Below are positions 1 to 8,535 of a stretch of 64,000 nucleotides of DNA, one piece after another (the first letter of the stretch is position 1; every line of letters starts with the position of its first letter). Origin of the DNA: Lactiplantibacillus plantarum EGD-AQ4 (GTDB taxonomy: Bacteria > Bacillota > Bacilli > Lactobacillales > Lactobacillaceae); contig NZ_AVAQ01000012.1 in assembly GCF_000463075.2 (NCBI RefSeq), positions 62,001 to 126,000 of the forward strand. Reading direction: 5' to 3'. Position numbers and translations under genes: made by a program. The notes beneath the pieces were generated by a model. That model was not told the DNA's origin. It saw nothing but the letters and a program-made list of their open reading frames with translations, and made no database searches.

Positions 1-2
1 AT

Positions 3-683
3 GACCTTGATTTGCGCACGATTTCATTCACTGTTACCGGTGCACCGAATACCACTGTTTATTTGAATGGTGAAAAGGAAGGCCAAATCAATAGTAGCGG
101 AACACTCGCGCTGAATGACGTGCCATGGTCAAATCGGATGATGCTGTCAGGTAAGTACAAGGTTGGTTCGCAAACCTTAACCTCCAAGAAAACTAATGTT
201 AGCAATGCAGAAAGTACGGATGTCGACCTCAAGTTTGCAAACGTCATGAGTAAAGACAGTGCGTCAGACTATCTTAGCAACATCTTCAGCATCATCGACA
301 GTTACACGTCTACTGGTGATTTGTCAGATACTTCATTCTATGACGACCGCTCTCTAGACGATTATTTTGTGAACGGCACCGATAACACTGACTATAAAGA
401 ATTGGTTCAGATGGCTAAAGGCTATTACGATAACGATGATATCTGGAGTGTTTCTTACGAGCCAACCGTTTTATCCGTCCTGCCTGCAGCCGATAAACAA
501 AGCCAGATCACTTACGACGTCAAATACAAATTCACCAACTCTGAAGATGACCGCACGCAAGTCTTCCGCTACACCGCAACGGTTGAAAAGACCGGTGGCC
601 ATTATAAAATCGTCAAAATTAGTAGTGCTCAGAAGATTCAGTCATCGACATCCTCAGATGATTCGGACAGTTCCGACGATTAA
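3..683 (+). CDS. TcaA-like membrane protein, C-terminal part (5' end outside window)
   Basis: The reading frame is open back to the window edge, so this is the C-terminal part of a longer gene. The visible 226 residues hold a beta-rich segment (TVYLNGEKEG, residues about 15-75) and then an alpha+beta domain resembling the NTF2-like C-terminal domain of TcaA-type proteins, ending in an acidic Ser/Asp tail. In that family a zinc ribbon and one membrane helix precede several extracytoplasmic domains. Those parts would lie upstream of the window. The next gene, 69 bp downstream on the same strand, is also a zinc-ribbon membrane protein, so the two are probably cotranscribed. The family assignment rests on the domain pattern, and the precise role (envelope or glycopeptide response in staphylococci) is not established here. 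Confidence 0.6.
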   Translation, partial: DLDLRTISFTVTGAPNTTVYLNGEKEGQINSSGTLALNDVPWSNRMMLSGKYKVGSQTLTSKKTNVSNAESTDVDLKFANVMSKDSASDYLSNIFSIIDSYTSTGDLSDTSFYDDRSLDDYFVNGTDNTDYKELVQMAKGYYDNDDIWSVSYEPTVLSVLPAADKQSQITYDVKYKFTNSEDDRTQVFRYTATVEKTGGHYKIVKISSAQKIQSSTSSDDSDSSDD

Positions 684-752
684 TCACATTTAAGTGGTTG
701 CATCAGCACCCACCCGAGTTTATTTAAGTTATTAAAAAGGAGTCTCTCAACT

Positions 753-1757
753 ATGAAAAAATGTCCAAATTGCGGCGCTGACGTCGCGACAACTGCTAAG
801 TTCTGTACGCATTGTGGTTACCAATTCTCGCAAGTAACCTCCACATCAGCCGCCACCAGCGCAGCTTCAACTACCGACAGCCAAACCAGTAGCGTTAGCT
901 CATCGGCAACTGCGACTTCTAATGTGGCAACTAGCCAAACTGCATCCCAAACGTCGCAAGCAACGACACAAACGACTAGTCAGGCCAACACGACGCAATC
1001 AAATGCATCGCGCTCAACCACAACTAATGCGAGTCGCGTCACTAGTAATCCGCAAGTTCAACAACTTCAGGCAACTGCCAAGAACTATTTCAGTTGGGTG
1101 TTAGATAGCTGGAAAAATCCGGGGCTTGAAATTAAGACGGAATCATACTTTAGCTACATTTCATTTGTCATTGAAGCCTTATTGATCACCTTGGCTGGGG
1201 TCACGATCAGTAATCGATTCCTGACTATGGCCGGTTCCAGCCAAAGCTACGTCGAAGTTAATAAACTTCCATTTTCCACTGATTTAGCCCTATTTATCAC
1301 GGTGCTCATTGGAATGTGCTTCTACATCGTCGTTGGCTATGTGACTTGCTTACTTGGGAGTCGGCAGTCCAAAGTCAGCTATTCGGTCTATATGAACCGG
1401 TTTGCGCAATTGACTAACTACGCGATTATCGTGAATGTACTCCTCTGGTTGTCAGCACTGCTGGTTAATTTTCACGCGTCATCGTTTACCGACTTCTTTG
1501 CCAGTTTCAAATGGGTCCTGATCTTCTTCACAATCGGGACATTCGTCTGGCAAGTGGCCTTGGTTTTTGTCATTAATAAGTCTGTTTCCCACCCAGTAAT
1601 TAGTCGCGTCTACTTGGCTTTAATTGCCATTCTGGTCGTGGCACTACTCTTCTATCTAATGGATAAGATCGCCCTCAATGGACTTCGGGCCGCATTGCCC
1701 AGTCAGCTCGAAAACTTCATTGGTGAACTAACGAATGCATTTGGCAGTCAGTATTAA
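753..1757 (+). CDS. Zinc-ribbon membrane protein (DUF6574-like)
   Basis: The N-terminus is a clear zinc ribbon with two CxxC knuckles (KKCPNCGAD and KFCTHCGYQF, Cys 4, 7, 18, 21). It is followed by about 85 residues rich in Ser, Thr, Ala and Gln that look like a disordered linker, and then about five hydrophobic segments from residue 135 to the end. This matches the zinc-ribbon plus multi-TM proteins common in lactobacilli. The ribosome site AAAAAGGAG lies 8-9 bp before the ATG. It sits downstream of a TcaA-like gene and is closed by a strong hairpin at 1778-1831. The function is unknown; an envelope-sensing or scaffolding role is only a guess. Confidence 0.7.
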   Translation: MKKCPNCGADVATTAKFCTHCGYQFSQVTSTSAATSAASTTDSQTSSVSSSATATSNVATSQTASQTSQATTQTTSQANTTQSNASRSTTTNASRVTSNPQVQQLQATAKNYFSWVLDSWKNPGLEIKTESYFSYISFVIEALLITLAGVTISNRFLTMAGSSQSYVEVNKLPFSTDLALFITVLIGMCFYIVVGYVTCLLGSRQSKVSYSVYMNRFAQLTNYAIIVNVLLWLSALLVNFHASSFTDFFASFKWVLIFFTIGTFVWQVALVFVINKSVSHPVISRVYLALIAILVVALLFYLMDKIALNGLRAALPSQLENFIGELTNAFGSQY

Positions 1758-1777
1758 GCTATTATTTTTTCGATATT

Positions 1778-1831
1778 AAAAGTCGCATAGCGGCAATCCA
1801 CAATGATGGAATTGCCGTTATGCGACTTTTT
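1778..1831 (+). terminator. Rho-independent terminator after the zinc-ribbon gene
   Basis: A stem of about 20 bp with one mismatch (AAAAGTCGCATAGCGGCAAT paired with 1811-1830) and a T-rich 3' side lies 20 bp after the stop codon. The A-rich 5' side means it could also work on the minus strand for the small ORF at 1875-1988. Confidence 0.9.
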
Positions 1832-1874
1832 ATTTACGATTATTACTGTGAAAATACTAAACCTAATTGACGTC

Positions 1875-1988
1875 TCATTTTAACCAGCGCCGGCCCAACT
1901 GGCGACCGCTTTGATAGACTGCTAGTACCGCGGCAATCAGCCAACTAGCCGTCACGAACGCTTTGAACATTGCGCGCACATGCGTCAT
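1875..1988 (-). CDS. Small single-helix membrane peptide, 37 aa
   Basis: An ORF of 37 codons starts at ATG 1986-1988 with an AAAGGA ribosome site 7-8 bp upstream. The peptide begins MTHVRAMFKAF, has a hydrophobic stretch (TASWLIAAVLAVY, residues 13-25) and ends in a basic tail (GRQLGRRWLK). One membrane helix with a positive C-terminus is the expected topology. It sits just upstream, in the same orientation, of the hairpin at 1778-1831. I do not recognise the family. Support is the ribosome site and the membrane-peptide composition; conservation in relatives would be the decisive check. Confidence 0.5.
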   Translation of the reverse strand: MTHVRAMFKAFVTASWLIAAVLAVYQSGRQLGRRWLK

Positions 1989-2057
1989 CGAATCATCCTT
2001 TCAGCTAATTACCGCTTACGCCATACCAAATTCAGCTCAACCGTCCATTAACAGTCC

Positions 2058-2318
2058 TTAGGCGCTCAAGCGATGACTAATTGATAATAATTCGCTCACC
2101 AACAAATTTTGCGTTGGTGTCAGCCGCAGTTGCTGGGTAAATATCGTATAAGTGATATAATTCGTCAATTTTTTGAGTAAATTTTCATCTAACTCAGGTG
2201 TCGCTTGCAACTGCTGGTGTGCTTTGCAGAGTTCCGCGCGAATCCCTTCGTTGACCGCGGTTGGTGCCAATTCCTGATACAAATCTTGAATGATACCCTG
2301 TGCTTCGCTTTTCATCAT
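2058..2318 (-). CDS. Bacteriocin immunity protein, EntA_Immun type
   Basis: A small helical protein of 86 residues starting MMKSEAQGIIQDLYQEL, with the size and charge pattern of the enterocin A immunity family (cytosolic four-helix bundles that protect the mannose PTS from pediocin-like class IIa bacteriocins). I chose the ATG at 2316-2318 because AAAGG lies 5 bp upstream; a GTG two codons earlier overlaps that ribosome site. No bacteriocin precursor, double-glycine leader, transporter or three-component regulator lies nearby, so this looks like an orphan immunity gene that could give cross-protection against bacteriocins of competitors. Confidence 0.7.
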   Translation of the reverse strand: MMKSEAQGIIQDLYQELAPTAVNEGIRAELCKAHQQLQATPELDENLLKKLTNYITYTIFTQQLRLTPTQNLLVSELLSISHRLSA

Positions 2319-2513
2319 GCACACCTTTCTTTCAGAAAACTAACCACCTTCAGTATAGTCGTCTTGGGGCCAAAAATTAAGGTAATTTTGGTTAAACCTA
2401 AATTTCAGGCTAATAGCCAACTGTTAAGACTAGTCATTATCTTCAGCGTTAAAAAATAACGCGCAATCAGTCGCGATTCAAAGGGCTGTACCAACCGTGT
2501 TTAACCACGACTA

Positions 2514-3260
2514 CTAGTCAGATTGAGCTGCGGTGACCGCCAATCGGATGGCTGGCTCCCGCGCGGCGCCCGTGAAACTGTGGTCGGCGTCTGGCAATCG
2601 ATGCAGTTGACTCTGGTGATAAACCGCGTGATATTTTTCAGAAGCTTGCGGTGAGACGACTTCATCAGCCGTTCCATGAATCAAATCCACTGGTCCTGCA
2701 TACTGCTGGGCGACTTCGTAAATCGGTAGTGTTTGTGCCGTTCGGAGATAGAAGCCGCCCACCTTAAAGCCATCACGAATCGGCAACACCGCCGGAATAT
2801 GGTGCGGATCATATGTCGTCCCTTGTAGCACCCCTTTTTGGGCATCCGTCTTCAACGTCGCAGCTGGGGCCATCAAGATGAGGTGATCGATTAAGTCCGG
2901 ATAATAGCCAGCTAACATACTAGCCACCACCCCGCCCTGCGAATGGCCGATTACGACTAATCGTTGATAGTGCAGTGTCTGTGCGTAATCTAACACGGCT
3001 TTAGCATCCGCGACTTCATTGGGGACGGTCATATCTTGAAACCGCCCCTCACTGCGCCCATGGCCATTGAAGTCGAAACGCAATACCGCTAATCCAGCCG
3101 CTAACAAACTTTGAGCAAGCTGTGGCACGATTCGGCTCGCATCATAGCCCATATCAGCCGTAAAACCGTGCATTAAGATGACCAGCGTCTGGCTGGCAAC
3201 TGCCGGTTTCTCCAATCGGGCTTGTAACGCCAACCCATCACGTTTAATTTTAAAATCCAT
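2514..3260 (-). CDS. Alpha/beta hydrolase, cinnamoyl (feruloyl) esterase type
   Basis: A cytoplasmic 248-residue serine esterase. The motifs of the Lactobacillus cinnamoyl-esterase family are present: LMHGFTADMGY (oxyanion side), FDFNGHGRSEG, the nucleophile elbow GHSQGG (Ser about 105), HGTADEVVSP (catalytic Asp about 198) and DADHSF (catalytic His about 227). The region GGFYLRTAQTLPIYEV matches the lid of LJ0536-like enzymes, which hydrolyse ferulate, caffeate and chlorogenate esters of plants. From memory, L. plantarum carries a closely related enzyme (lp_2953) near its tannase, as here. The ribosome site GAGATGATCTGA is weak. A promoter fits at 3293-3322. The substrate class is inferred from family similarity. 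Confidence 0.8.
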   Translation of the reverse strand: MDFKIKRDGLALQARLEKPAVASQTLVILMHGFTADMGYDASRIVPQLAQSLLAAGLAVLRFDFNGHGRSEGRFQDMTVPNEVADAKAVLDYAQTLHYQRLVVIGHSQGGVVASMLAGYYPDLIDHLILMAPAATLKTDAQKGVLQGTTYDPHHIPAVLPIRDGFKVGGFYLRTAQTLPIYEVAQQYAGPVDLIHGTADEVVSPQASEKYHAVYHQSQLHRLPDADHSFTGAAREPAIRLAVTAAQSD

Positions 3261-3292
3261 TCAGATCATCTCGTTTCAACCAAGTTACCCTT

Positions 3293-3322
3293 ACTATAGT
3301 TGATTTAGGGCGTCAATCACAA
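3293..3322 (-). promoter_or_regulatory. Promoter of the cinnamoyl esterase gene
   Basis: On the minus strand a -35 TTGTGA (3317-3322) and a -10 TATAGT (3293-3298) are separated by 18 bp, about 30 bp upstream of the start codon. This is sequence match only. Confidence 0.5.
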
Positions 3323-3406
3323 CTATTTGCGATAACGGATTGTTGATTAAAGGTCTCGATTAAATATTCGCTTCCCGTTTGAGTTCAGAACATTTTACTT
3401 GTCACT

Positions 3407-3459
3407 AAAATAACGAGATTTCGGCGAGTTCGCAACCCGCTCATCAAAATCTCGTTTTA
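3407..3459 (-). terminator. Terminator after the FGGY kinase operon
   Basis: An inverted repeat (AACGAGATTT with AAATCTCGTT, 3412-3456) surrounds an inner GAGCGGGTTGCGAACTCG-like hairpin and is followed by TTATTTT on the minus strand. It lies about 150 bp beyond the kinase stop codon. The rest of 3323-3607 shows nothing I can name. Confidence 0.65.
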
Positions 3460-3607
3460 TGCGTTTGAACATATATGGGGAGTTTGTCGAAATGCTTGCA
3501 AAAGCCAAATTGCGCGACCGACCTACAGTTGCTTGTCTACTAGTCGCAACTACGAAAGATTGGTTTCTAGAAGGTCACTCACGGCACCCTAACTGACTTC
3601 AAAACAC

Positions 3608-5107
3608 TCATACCGTTGCCTCGACATTCTGCACCTGACAAACTTGCGCAATCGCTTGTCGCCATTGAGTTAATACAGCCTGTCTTCTGGTTGGATTCAT
3701 CGAGCGACGGTATTCATGGTAGCGCAGCACCGTATTGAGCTTTAAGTTGCCGTAGACCGTTAACGCGCGCCCTGCGCAGTAAGCAACGCCAAACGCACTC
3801 AATTCTTCGATATCTGGTACATCGACGATCACATCTGACAGATCACTTTGGAACTGCATTAAATAGGCATTGGCCGTAACGCCGCCATCCACTTTCAGAA
3901 TTTGCGTCTTAATGCCGAGCTTTTCGTCAATCGCCATCAAAATATCATTGATTTGAAACGCGATCGAATTCAGCGCTGCCCTAACGACTTCCGGCCGACC
4001 CGTCGTACGCGTCATCCCCGTTAACGTCGCCTTAGCCCGTGAATCCCAGTACGGTGCCCCCAATCCCGAAAATGCAGGGACTAAACAAGTTTGATCCTCT
4101 GGGACGGCTTGACGTGCCAATGATTCAGCTTGATTAGCTGAATCAATCAGCTTCAAATCGTGTACCAGCCAGCGAATGACGGCACCGGCATAATTAATAT
4201 TGCCTTCTGCAACGTAGGTCAGTCGCCCGTTTATTTTCCAGCCAATCGAGGTCACGACATCGGAAGACTGCACGGGTTGATCGCCAATATTCATCATGAC
4301 CGAGGAACCCGTACCAATCGTGGCTTTCACGTCCCCCACAGCTTCACAGCCTTGACCATATAACGCCGCCTGAGAATCACCTAACATGCAGTGAATTGGT
4401 AATGGCTTCGGAAAAATCCCATCGAAATCCGTCTCACCAAACAACACATTCGACTGTTCAATCGACGCTAATGCATCAAGCGGAACCCCGAATGCGTCAC
4501 ACAACTGTTGATCCCACTGAACACTGTGAATATCTAGTAACTGGGTCCGCGACGCATTCGATGGTTCAGTCTTGAACTCTTTGCCATGGGTCAAGCGGTA
4601 TAACAACCAACTATCCATCGTTCCCATGCACAAGTTATGCTGCTGGGCGGCGGATTGGACTGCCGGCACATTTGACAGCATCCAGGATAGCTTGGCGGCA
4701 GTGAAATAAGGCGATAAGGTCAGCCCTGTCTTAGCTTTAACTTCTTCTGCTAATCCATCCTGTTGCAACCGTTCCACGATGTCGACGGCGCGATCATCTT
4801 GCCAGACGATTGCTTTAGTTAGCGATTTGCCGGTGTCTTTTGCCCAGGCCGCAGCCGTTTCACGTTGAACAGACAGCCCGACGCCAACGATTTCCTGCAA
4901 CGGGACGCCCGCATGTTGAACCAGATCATTCATCAGCAGAATCACATTTTGATAGATTTCGTCCAGATCATGACTGACCCAGCCGGCTTTATTAATCAAT
5001 TGCGCATGACTTCGTGACTGCTTATAAACAATGTTCCCCAAATCATCAAATAATAACGCCTTCGTCCCCTGTGTACTTTGGTCAATGCCAATCACATAGT
5101 TACTCAT
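3608..5107 (-). CDS. FGGY-family sugar kinase (possible apulose kinase)
   Basis: A carbohydrate kinase of 499 residues. The N-terminal FGGY domain begins NYVIGIDQSTQGTKALLFD (phosphate-1 loop), with GVGLSVQRETAAAW and IVWQDDRA (substrate region) and the second ATPase-fold signatures GTGSSVMMNIG and KVDGGVTANAYLMQ. It resembles glycerol and xylulose kinases, but the substrate cannot be read from sequence. I start at the ATG (MSNYVIG) preceded by GGTGAAACTA; an upstream in-frame ATG at 5128 lacks a good ribosome site. It is the last gene of an operon with an aldose isomerase and a split transketolase. That set equals the D-apiose transketolase pathway (apiose isomerase, apulose kinase, apulose-4-phosphate transketolase), so apulose kinase is my preferred inference; a pentulose kinase is the alternative. 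Confidence 0.8.
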   Translation of the reverse strand: MSNYVIGIDQSTQGTKALLFDDLGNIVYKQSRSHAQLINKAGWVSHDLDEIYQNVILLMNDLVQHAGVPLQEIVGVGLSVQRETAAAWAKDTGKSLTKAIVWQDDRAVDIVERLQQDGLAEEVKAKTGLTLSPYFTAAKLSWMLSNVPAVQSAAQQHNLCMGTMDSWLLYRLTHGKEFKTEPSNASRTQLLDIHSVQWDQQLCDAFGVPLDALASIEQSNVLFGETDFDGIFPKPLPIHCMLGDSQAALYGQGCEAVGDVKATIGTGSSVMMNIGDQPVQSSDVVTSIGWKINGRLTYVAEGNINYAGAVIRWLVHDLKLIDSANQAESLARQAVPEDQTCLVPAFSGLGAPYWDSRAKATLTGMTRTTGRPEVVRAALNSIAFQINDILMAIDEKLGIKTQILKVDGGVTANAYLMQFQSDLSDVIVDVPDIEELSAFGVAYCAGRALTVYGNLKLNTVLRYHEYRRSMNPTRRQAVLTQWRQAIAQVCQVQNVEATV

Positions 5108-5197
5108 TAGTTTCACCAACCTTTTCATCTTACAAATAAGGACAGCTACCTGCTGAAATCCAGAAGCTGCCCGATTAATTCAATTCAAAAATTTCAT

Positions 5198-6142
5198 TTA
5201 TTGATTTAAGTTCGCCATAATGCGCTTAGTTAGGTGCGCTTCATCCAAACCATAATGTGCAAACACTTCAGCTTGGGTCCCCGCAATTGCTGGTTCATCT
5301 GGGAAACCAGCAATATCCACGCGGGTATCGCCACGAATGGCTAACGCTTCAGCCACTGCCGAACCTAAGCCACCATAGATAGAATGTTCTTCGATCGTGG
5401 TGATTAAGTTGACTTGGTCAGCCACTTGATTGAGTAACGCGCGATCCAATGGTTTCACACTAACCAAGTCGATTACTTTGGCTTGGACGCCCTGTTCAGC
5501 TAATTTGCGCGCAGTCCGCACCGCGATTTGAACAGTTTCGCCCGCTGCTACTAAGGCCACGTCGTTACCATTATCCATCACGATATTGGCCTTACCGGGA
5601 CCACGAAAGGATTGTTGCTGGTTATCATAGATGTCTGGCAGCGCTTGCTTACCAATCCGGACGTATGCCGGATGATTAGACTTGGCTAAATACTGTATCA
5701 ACCCGCGAGTTTGGTACTCGTCTGCGGGCATGTAGACTTCCAAATTGGGCAATGCGCGGGTAATCGCTAGGTCTTGTAACGAATGATGGGTATTCCCCAA
5801 CACACTATAAGAATTACCACCTGAAATACCGATTAGTTTAACGTTGGTATCTGAATAAGTGACATCAACTTTGACCTGTTCAATGCTCCGCATGGTCAAA
5901 AATGCCGCGGGCGAGAAGACAAATGGCCGTTTGCCACTATGGGCCAAGCCAGCGCCGACCGTCACAGAATTCTGTTCTGCAATCCCCATCTCGACTAGTT
6001 GATCAGGTAATTGCGTTGCAAATGGCGTTAACGAAGCCGAACCACGGGAATCACTAGTCAGCGCTAAAATATTATGATCTTGATTAGCCGCAGTAATTAA
6101 TTCATCACAAATTACTGAACCGACCTTTGCACTTTTAGTCAT
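5198..6142 (-). CDS. Transketolase, C-terminal subunit (split enzyme)
   Basis: The 314 residues cover the pyrimidine-binding and C-terminal domains of transketolase: ALTSDSRGSA, the catalytic-Glu region MGIAEQNSVTVGAGLA (the Glu activates thiamine diphosphate), and the C-terminal TIEEHSIYGGLGSAVAEAL. The missing diphosphate-binding half is encoded by the upstream gene, overlapping by 8 bp, which supports a two-subunit enzyme. I start at MTKSAKVG because GGGAGG lies 7 bp before it. Split transketolases of this kind often serve dedicated sugar pathways rather than the housekeeping pentose phosphate pathway; here the operon context points to apulose 4-phosphate or another ketose phosphate as donor. 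Confidence 0.88.
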   Translation of the reverse strand: MTKSAKVGSVICDELITAANQDHNILALTSDSRGSASLTPFATQLPDQLVEMGIAEQNSVTVGAGLAHSGKRPFVFSPAAFLTMRSIEQVKVDVTYSDTNVKLIGISGGNSYSVLGNTHHSLQDLAITRALPNLEVYMPADEYQTRGLIQYLAKSNHPAYVRIGKQALPDIYDNQQQSFRGPGKANIVMDNGNDVALVAAGETVQIAVRTARKLAEQGVQAKVIDLVSVKPLDRALLNQVADQVNLITTIEEHSIYGGLGSAVAEALAIRGDTRVDIAGFPDEPAIAGTQAEVFAHYGLDEAHLTKRIMANLNQ

Positions 6143-6965
6143 TTTGTAACCTCCCAATTTCCGCATCCAGTTCATCTAATCCTTGTTGATATTGTTCAGC
6201 AGTCGGAACTTTATGATGCCATTCTGCCCGATTTTCAGCGAAACTAATGCCGCGACCCTTAATCGTGTCAGCTAAAATCAATTTGGGCCGTAGCGGCGTA
6301 TTTGGTGTTTCCAATGCATCAACTAATTGCGCCATATCATTACCATCGATTTCAATGACGTCGAAACCAAAAGCACGGTATTTATCGGCCAACGGTTCAC
6401 TATTCATCACTTCGGCAGTCGGTCCACTGATTTGTAAGCGATTATGATCAATAATCGCCGTCAAATTGTCCAGCTTAAAACTCCCAGCGGCCATCGCGGC
6501 TTCCCAGACGGAGCCTTCCGCTTGTTCACCGTCGCCCATTAAGGTGTAAACGTGATAATCTCGATGATCTAACTTAGCCGCTTTAGCAATCCCGACACTT
6601 AGCCCGAGTCCATGGCCCAACGATCCCGTATTCAACTCAATACCGTTGACATGGTTGGTCGGATGGCCAATGTATGGCGAGTCATATTGAGAATAGGTCT
6701 CTAAATCGCTTTTCGGGAAATAGCCCCGGTCTGCCAACACGTTATACAAAACCTCAACCGCATGACCTTTCGATTGGATATACCGATCACGATTTTCATC
6801 GTTAAAAGTCGCTGGTGTCTGATTCATAGCGGCATAATAGAGCGCAACCAAAATATCGGTACATGATAAGTCTGAGCCGGTATGGCCAGTCTTAGCTTGA
6901 TAAATCATTTGCCACGTGGCGCGTCGGATTTGTGCCGCTTTTAACTTAAGTTCATCAATTCTCAA
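6135..6965 (-). CDS. Transketolase, N-terminal subunit (split enzyme)
   Basis: The 276-residue thiamine-diphosphate binding half of transketolase. The motif GDGEQAEGSVWEAA (residues about 144-157) is the diphosphate/Mg site, and GSLGHGLGLSVGIAKA and the HNRLQISG segment are typical. The start is a TTG with AAAGGAG 9 bp upstream; no better start exists in the short 14 bp gap after the isomerase gene. It must work with the C-terminal subunit encoded immediately downstream (8 bp overlap). The complex moves a two-carbon ketol unit between sugar phosphates in the cytoplasm. Confidence 0.88.
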   Translation of the reverse strand: MRIDELKLKAAQIRRATWQMIYQAKTGHTGSDLSCTDILVALYYAAMNQTPATFNDENRDRYIQSKGHAVEVLYNVLADRGYFPKSDLETYSQYDSPYIGHPTNHVNGIELNTGSLGHGLGLSVGIAKAAKLDHRDYHVYTLMGDGEQAEGSVWEAAMAAGSFKLDNLTAIIDHNRLQISGPTAEVMNSEPLADKYRAFGFDVIEIDGNDMAQLVDALETPNTPLRPKLILADTIKGRGISFAENRAEWHHKVPTAEQYQQGLDELDAEIGRLQND

Positions 6966-6979
6966 ATTAATCTGCTCCT

Positions 6980-8407
6980 TTACTTAACGATCGACTTAAT
7001 ATCACCGCGTAAGTATGCCTTGACATCATCTTCAATTGGATCGTAGAAGTCTGGTGTCACGCCAAGATACTTGCAAGCTTCGTATAAGACGGGCACAACA
7101 TCTGCGCGAACCGCTGCCATATGGTGAATGTATGGGCCATAAACCAACTTGGTTTCAAAACGATTTAGGTTAGCGAATTGTAACCATAAGTACGTGCCTT
7201 GTTCATAAGGGCCTTCGCAGGATTTGGCATTCCCCAGTAATAAGTTATATTGGCCATTATCCCCGTCAAACCGGCATAACGTATACTCACCATCTTGGGC
7301 TTGAAGTGCAACTGAGCCAGGATAATCGAACACAAAATGTGATTTTGGCAATGATGGCTTGTTCTTAGCCGTTGAGAATGGGAAGACGCCTAAATGTTGT
7401 AATAATTCACCATTTGGATTTTCTGGGTGGCGGCAGTTGACATCGGCAAAGATCGCCTTTTGATCACCCATCGTTGCGGCTTCCACTAAGAGTTCAGAAA
7501 TTACACCATGAATATCGGTTTCGCAGGTCACCGGTGTGCCTTCATCTTGAAGTAGGGATTCAGAGGCATACGGTAAAATACCGATTTCGTCTTGTAATGC
7601 TGTCCAACATTGAATGGCGCCCGCATTGCAGCCGTATTCCGTCATCTTATGTGATAATGCGACCTTCAATGCCGCAACCATATTTAAATCTTTATCACTA
7701 ATATCGATATCGGCCACCTGCTTTAAGGTCGCAATCGTGGTCTCAATTTCAGCTGAATGTTTAGCTTGTAAGTCATGAATTTCTTCAACCAGTTCAGTCA
7801 TTGGAATTGGTGACAATGAAATATTGAATTTTTCTAGCAATTCCCCTTCGTTGACCATCGTTGACCAGAAATCAAACGGCCGTGGTCCAACCTGCAAGAT
7901 ACGCGTATTTTTGAACGTCTTGACGATATTACATACTTTAATAAAATCATTAACACCGCGTTCAAATTCAGGATCATCGATGTCTACGTTAACTAAATAC
8001 GTAAAAGGAATCTGGAATCGGCGTAACACTTTACCGATTGCGAATAAGCCACACTGCGTATCACGCAGACGTGAGCCGTCCGCTGCCGGTGCTTCATCTT
8101 TCGGTCCCCACAACAAGACTGGAACGTCCAATTTTTTTGCTAAACGGGCACATTCATATTCAGTCCCAAAATTTTCATTGGCGAGAAACAAGCCGTCAAT
8201 TTTTTCGGCGTTAAATTTAGCGGCAATTTTTTCCATACCAGCGTCATCATAGAGCAGTCCATCATCATTGACTTCCTTGATGTCAACGTAATTGACGCCC
8301 ATTTTATCTAATTTATCCCGCGTCAAATTCGCATATTCAATCGCAGCATCTGCAGAAAAGATGTTCCGACGAGTGGGTGCAAATCCAAGTTTAATTGATT
8401 GTGTCAT
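6980..8407 (-). CDS. Aldose-ketose isomerase, L-fucose/L-arabinose isomerase superfamily
   Basis: A 475-residue cytoplasmic isomerase, first gene of the operon. The N-terminal alpha/beta domains (IKLGFAPTRRNIFS, DGLFLANENFGTEYEC) and the C-terminal region CETDIHGVISELLVEAA plus FADVNCRHPE and GPYIHHMA are arranged like the metal-binding Glu, Asp and His of fucose and arabinose isomerases. I start at the second ATG of an ATGATG pair, 7 bp after GGAGG. A promoter (8448-8476) and a cre site (8428-8441) lie directly upstream, so CcpA repression is expected. With the downstream split transketolase and FGGY kinase the simplest role is conversion of D-apiose to D-apulose; a pentose isomerase is the alternative. 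Confidence 0.75.
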   Translation of the reverse strand: MTQSIKLGFAPTRRNIFSADAAIEYANLTRDKLDKMGVNYVDIKEVNDDGLLYDDAGMEKIAAKFNAEKIDGLFLANENFGTEYECARLAKKLDVPVLLWGPKDEAPAADGSRLRDTQCGLFAIGKVLRRFQIPFTYLVNVDIDDPEFERGVNDFIKVCNIVKTFKNTRILQVGPRPFDFWSTMVNEGELLEKFNISLSPIPMTELVEEIHDLQAKHSAEIETTIATLKQVADIDISDKDLNMVAALKVALSHKMTEYGCNAGAIQCWTALQDEIGILPYASESLLQDEGTPVTCETDIHGVISELLVEAATMGDQKAIFADVNCRHPENPNGELLQHLGVFPFSTAKNKPSLPKSHFVFDYPGSVALQAQDGEYTLCRFDGDNGQYNLLLGNAKSCEGPYEQGTYLWLQFANLNRFETKLVYGPYIHHMAAVRADVVPVLYEACKYLGVTPDFYDPIEDDVKAYLRGDIKSIVK

Positions 8408-8427
8408 CATGAAACCTCCAATGTATT

Positions 8428-8441
8428 TGTTATCGCTTACA
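8428..8441 (-). promoter_or_regulatory. cre site of the isomerase-transketolase-kinase operon
   Basis: TGTAAGCGATAACA on the minus strand matches the CcpA consensus TGWAANCGNTNWCA at all positions. It lies about 7 bp downstream of the -10 box, where bound CcpA would block transcription start. Confidence 0.85.
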
Positions 8442-8447
8442 AATTTA

Positions 8448-8476
8448 ATTCTAAAATGACTACTAAAATAGCTCAA
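8448..8476 (-). promoter_or_regulatory. Promoter of the isomerase operon
   Basis: -35 TTGAGC (8471-8476) and -10 TAGAAT (8448-8453) on the minus strand with a 17 bp spacer, followed by the cre site and the GGAGG of the isomerase gene. Confidence 0.7.
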
Positions 8477-8511
8477 CTAAATTTGATAGTTTTTCTTTAG
8501 TTAAGTATAAT
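8475..8511 (+). promoter_or_regulatory. lacI-type regulator promoter with candidate operator
   Basis: -35 TTGATA (8483-8488) and -10 TATAAT (8506-8511) with a 17 bp spacer drive the regulator gene. An inverted repeat AACTAAA (8475-8481) and TTTAGTT (8496-8502) overlaps this promoter and the -35 of the divergent operon, so one regulator could control both; the operator role is inferred. Confidence 0.65.
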
Positions 8512-8535
8512 TTTAGTTACAAAGGAGATCATCAG

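Noticed and set aside
5198-6965. Frameshifted single transketolase gene
   Set aside because: Each half has its own ribosome site and start, the 8-bp overlap is clean, and split transketolases are an established type.
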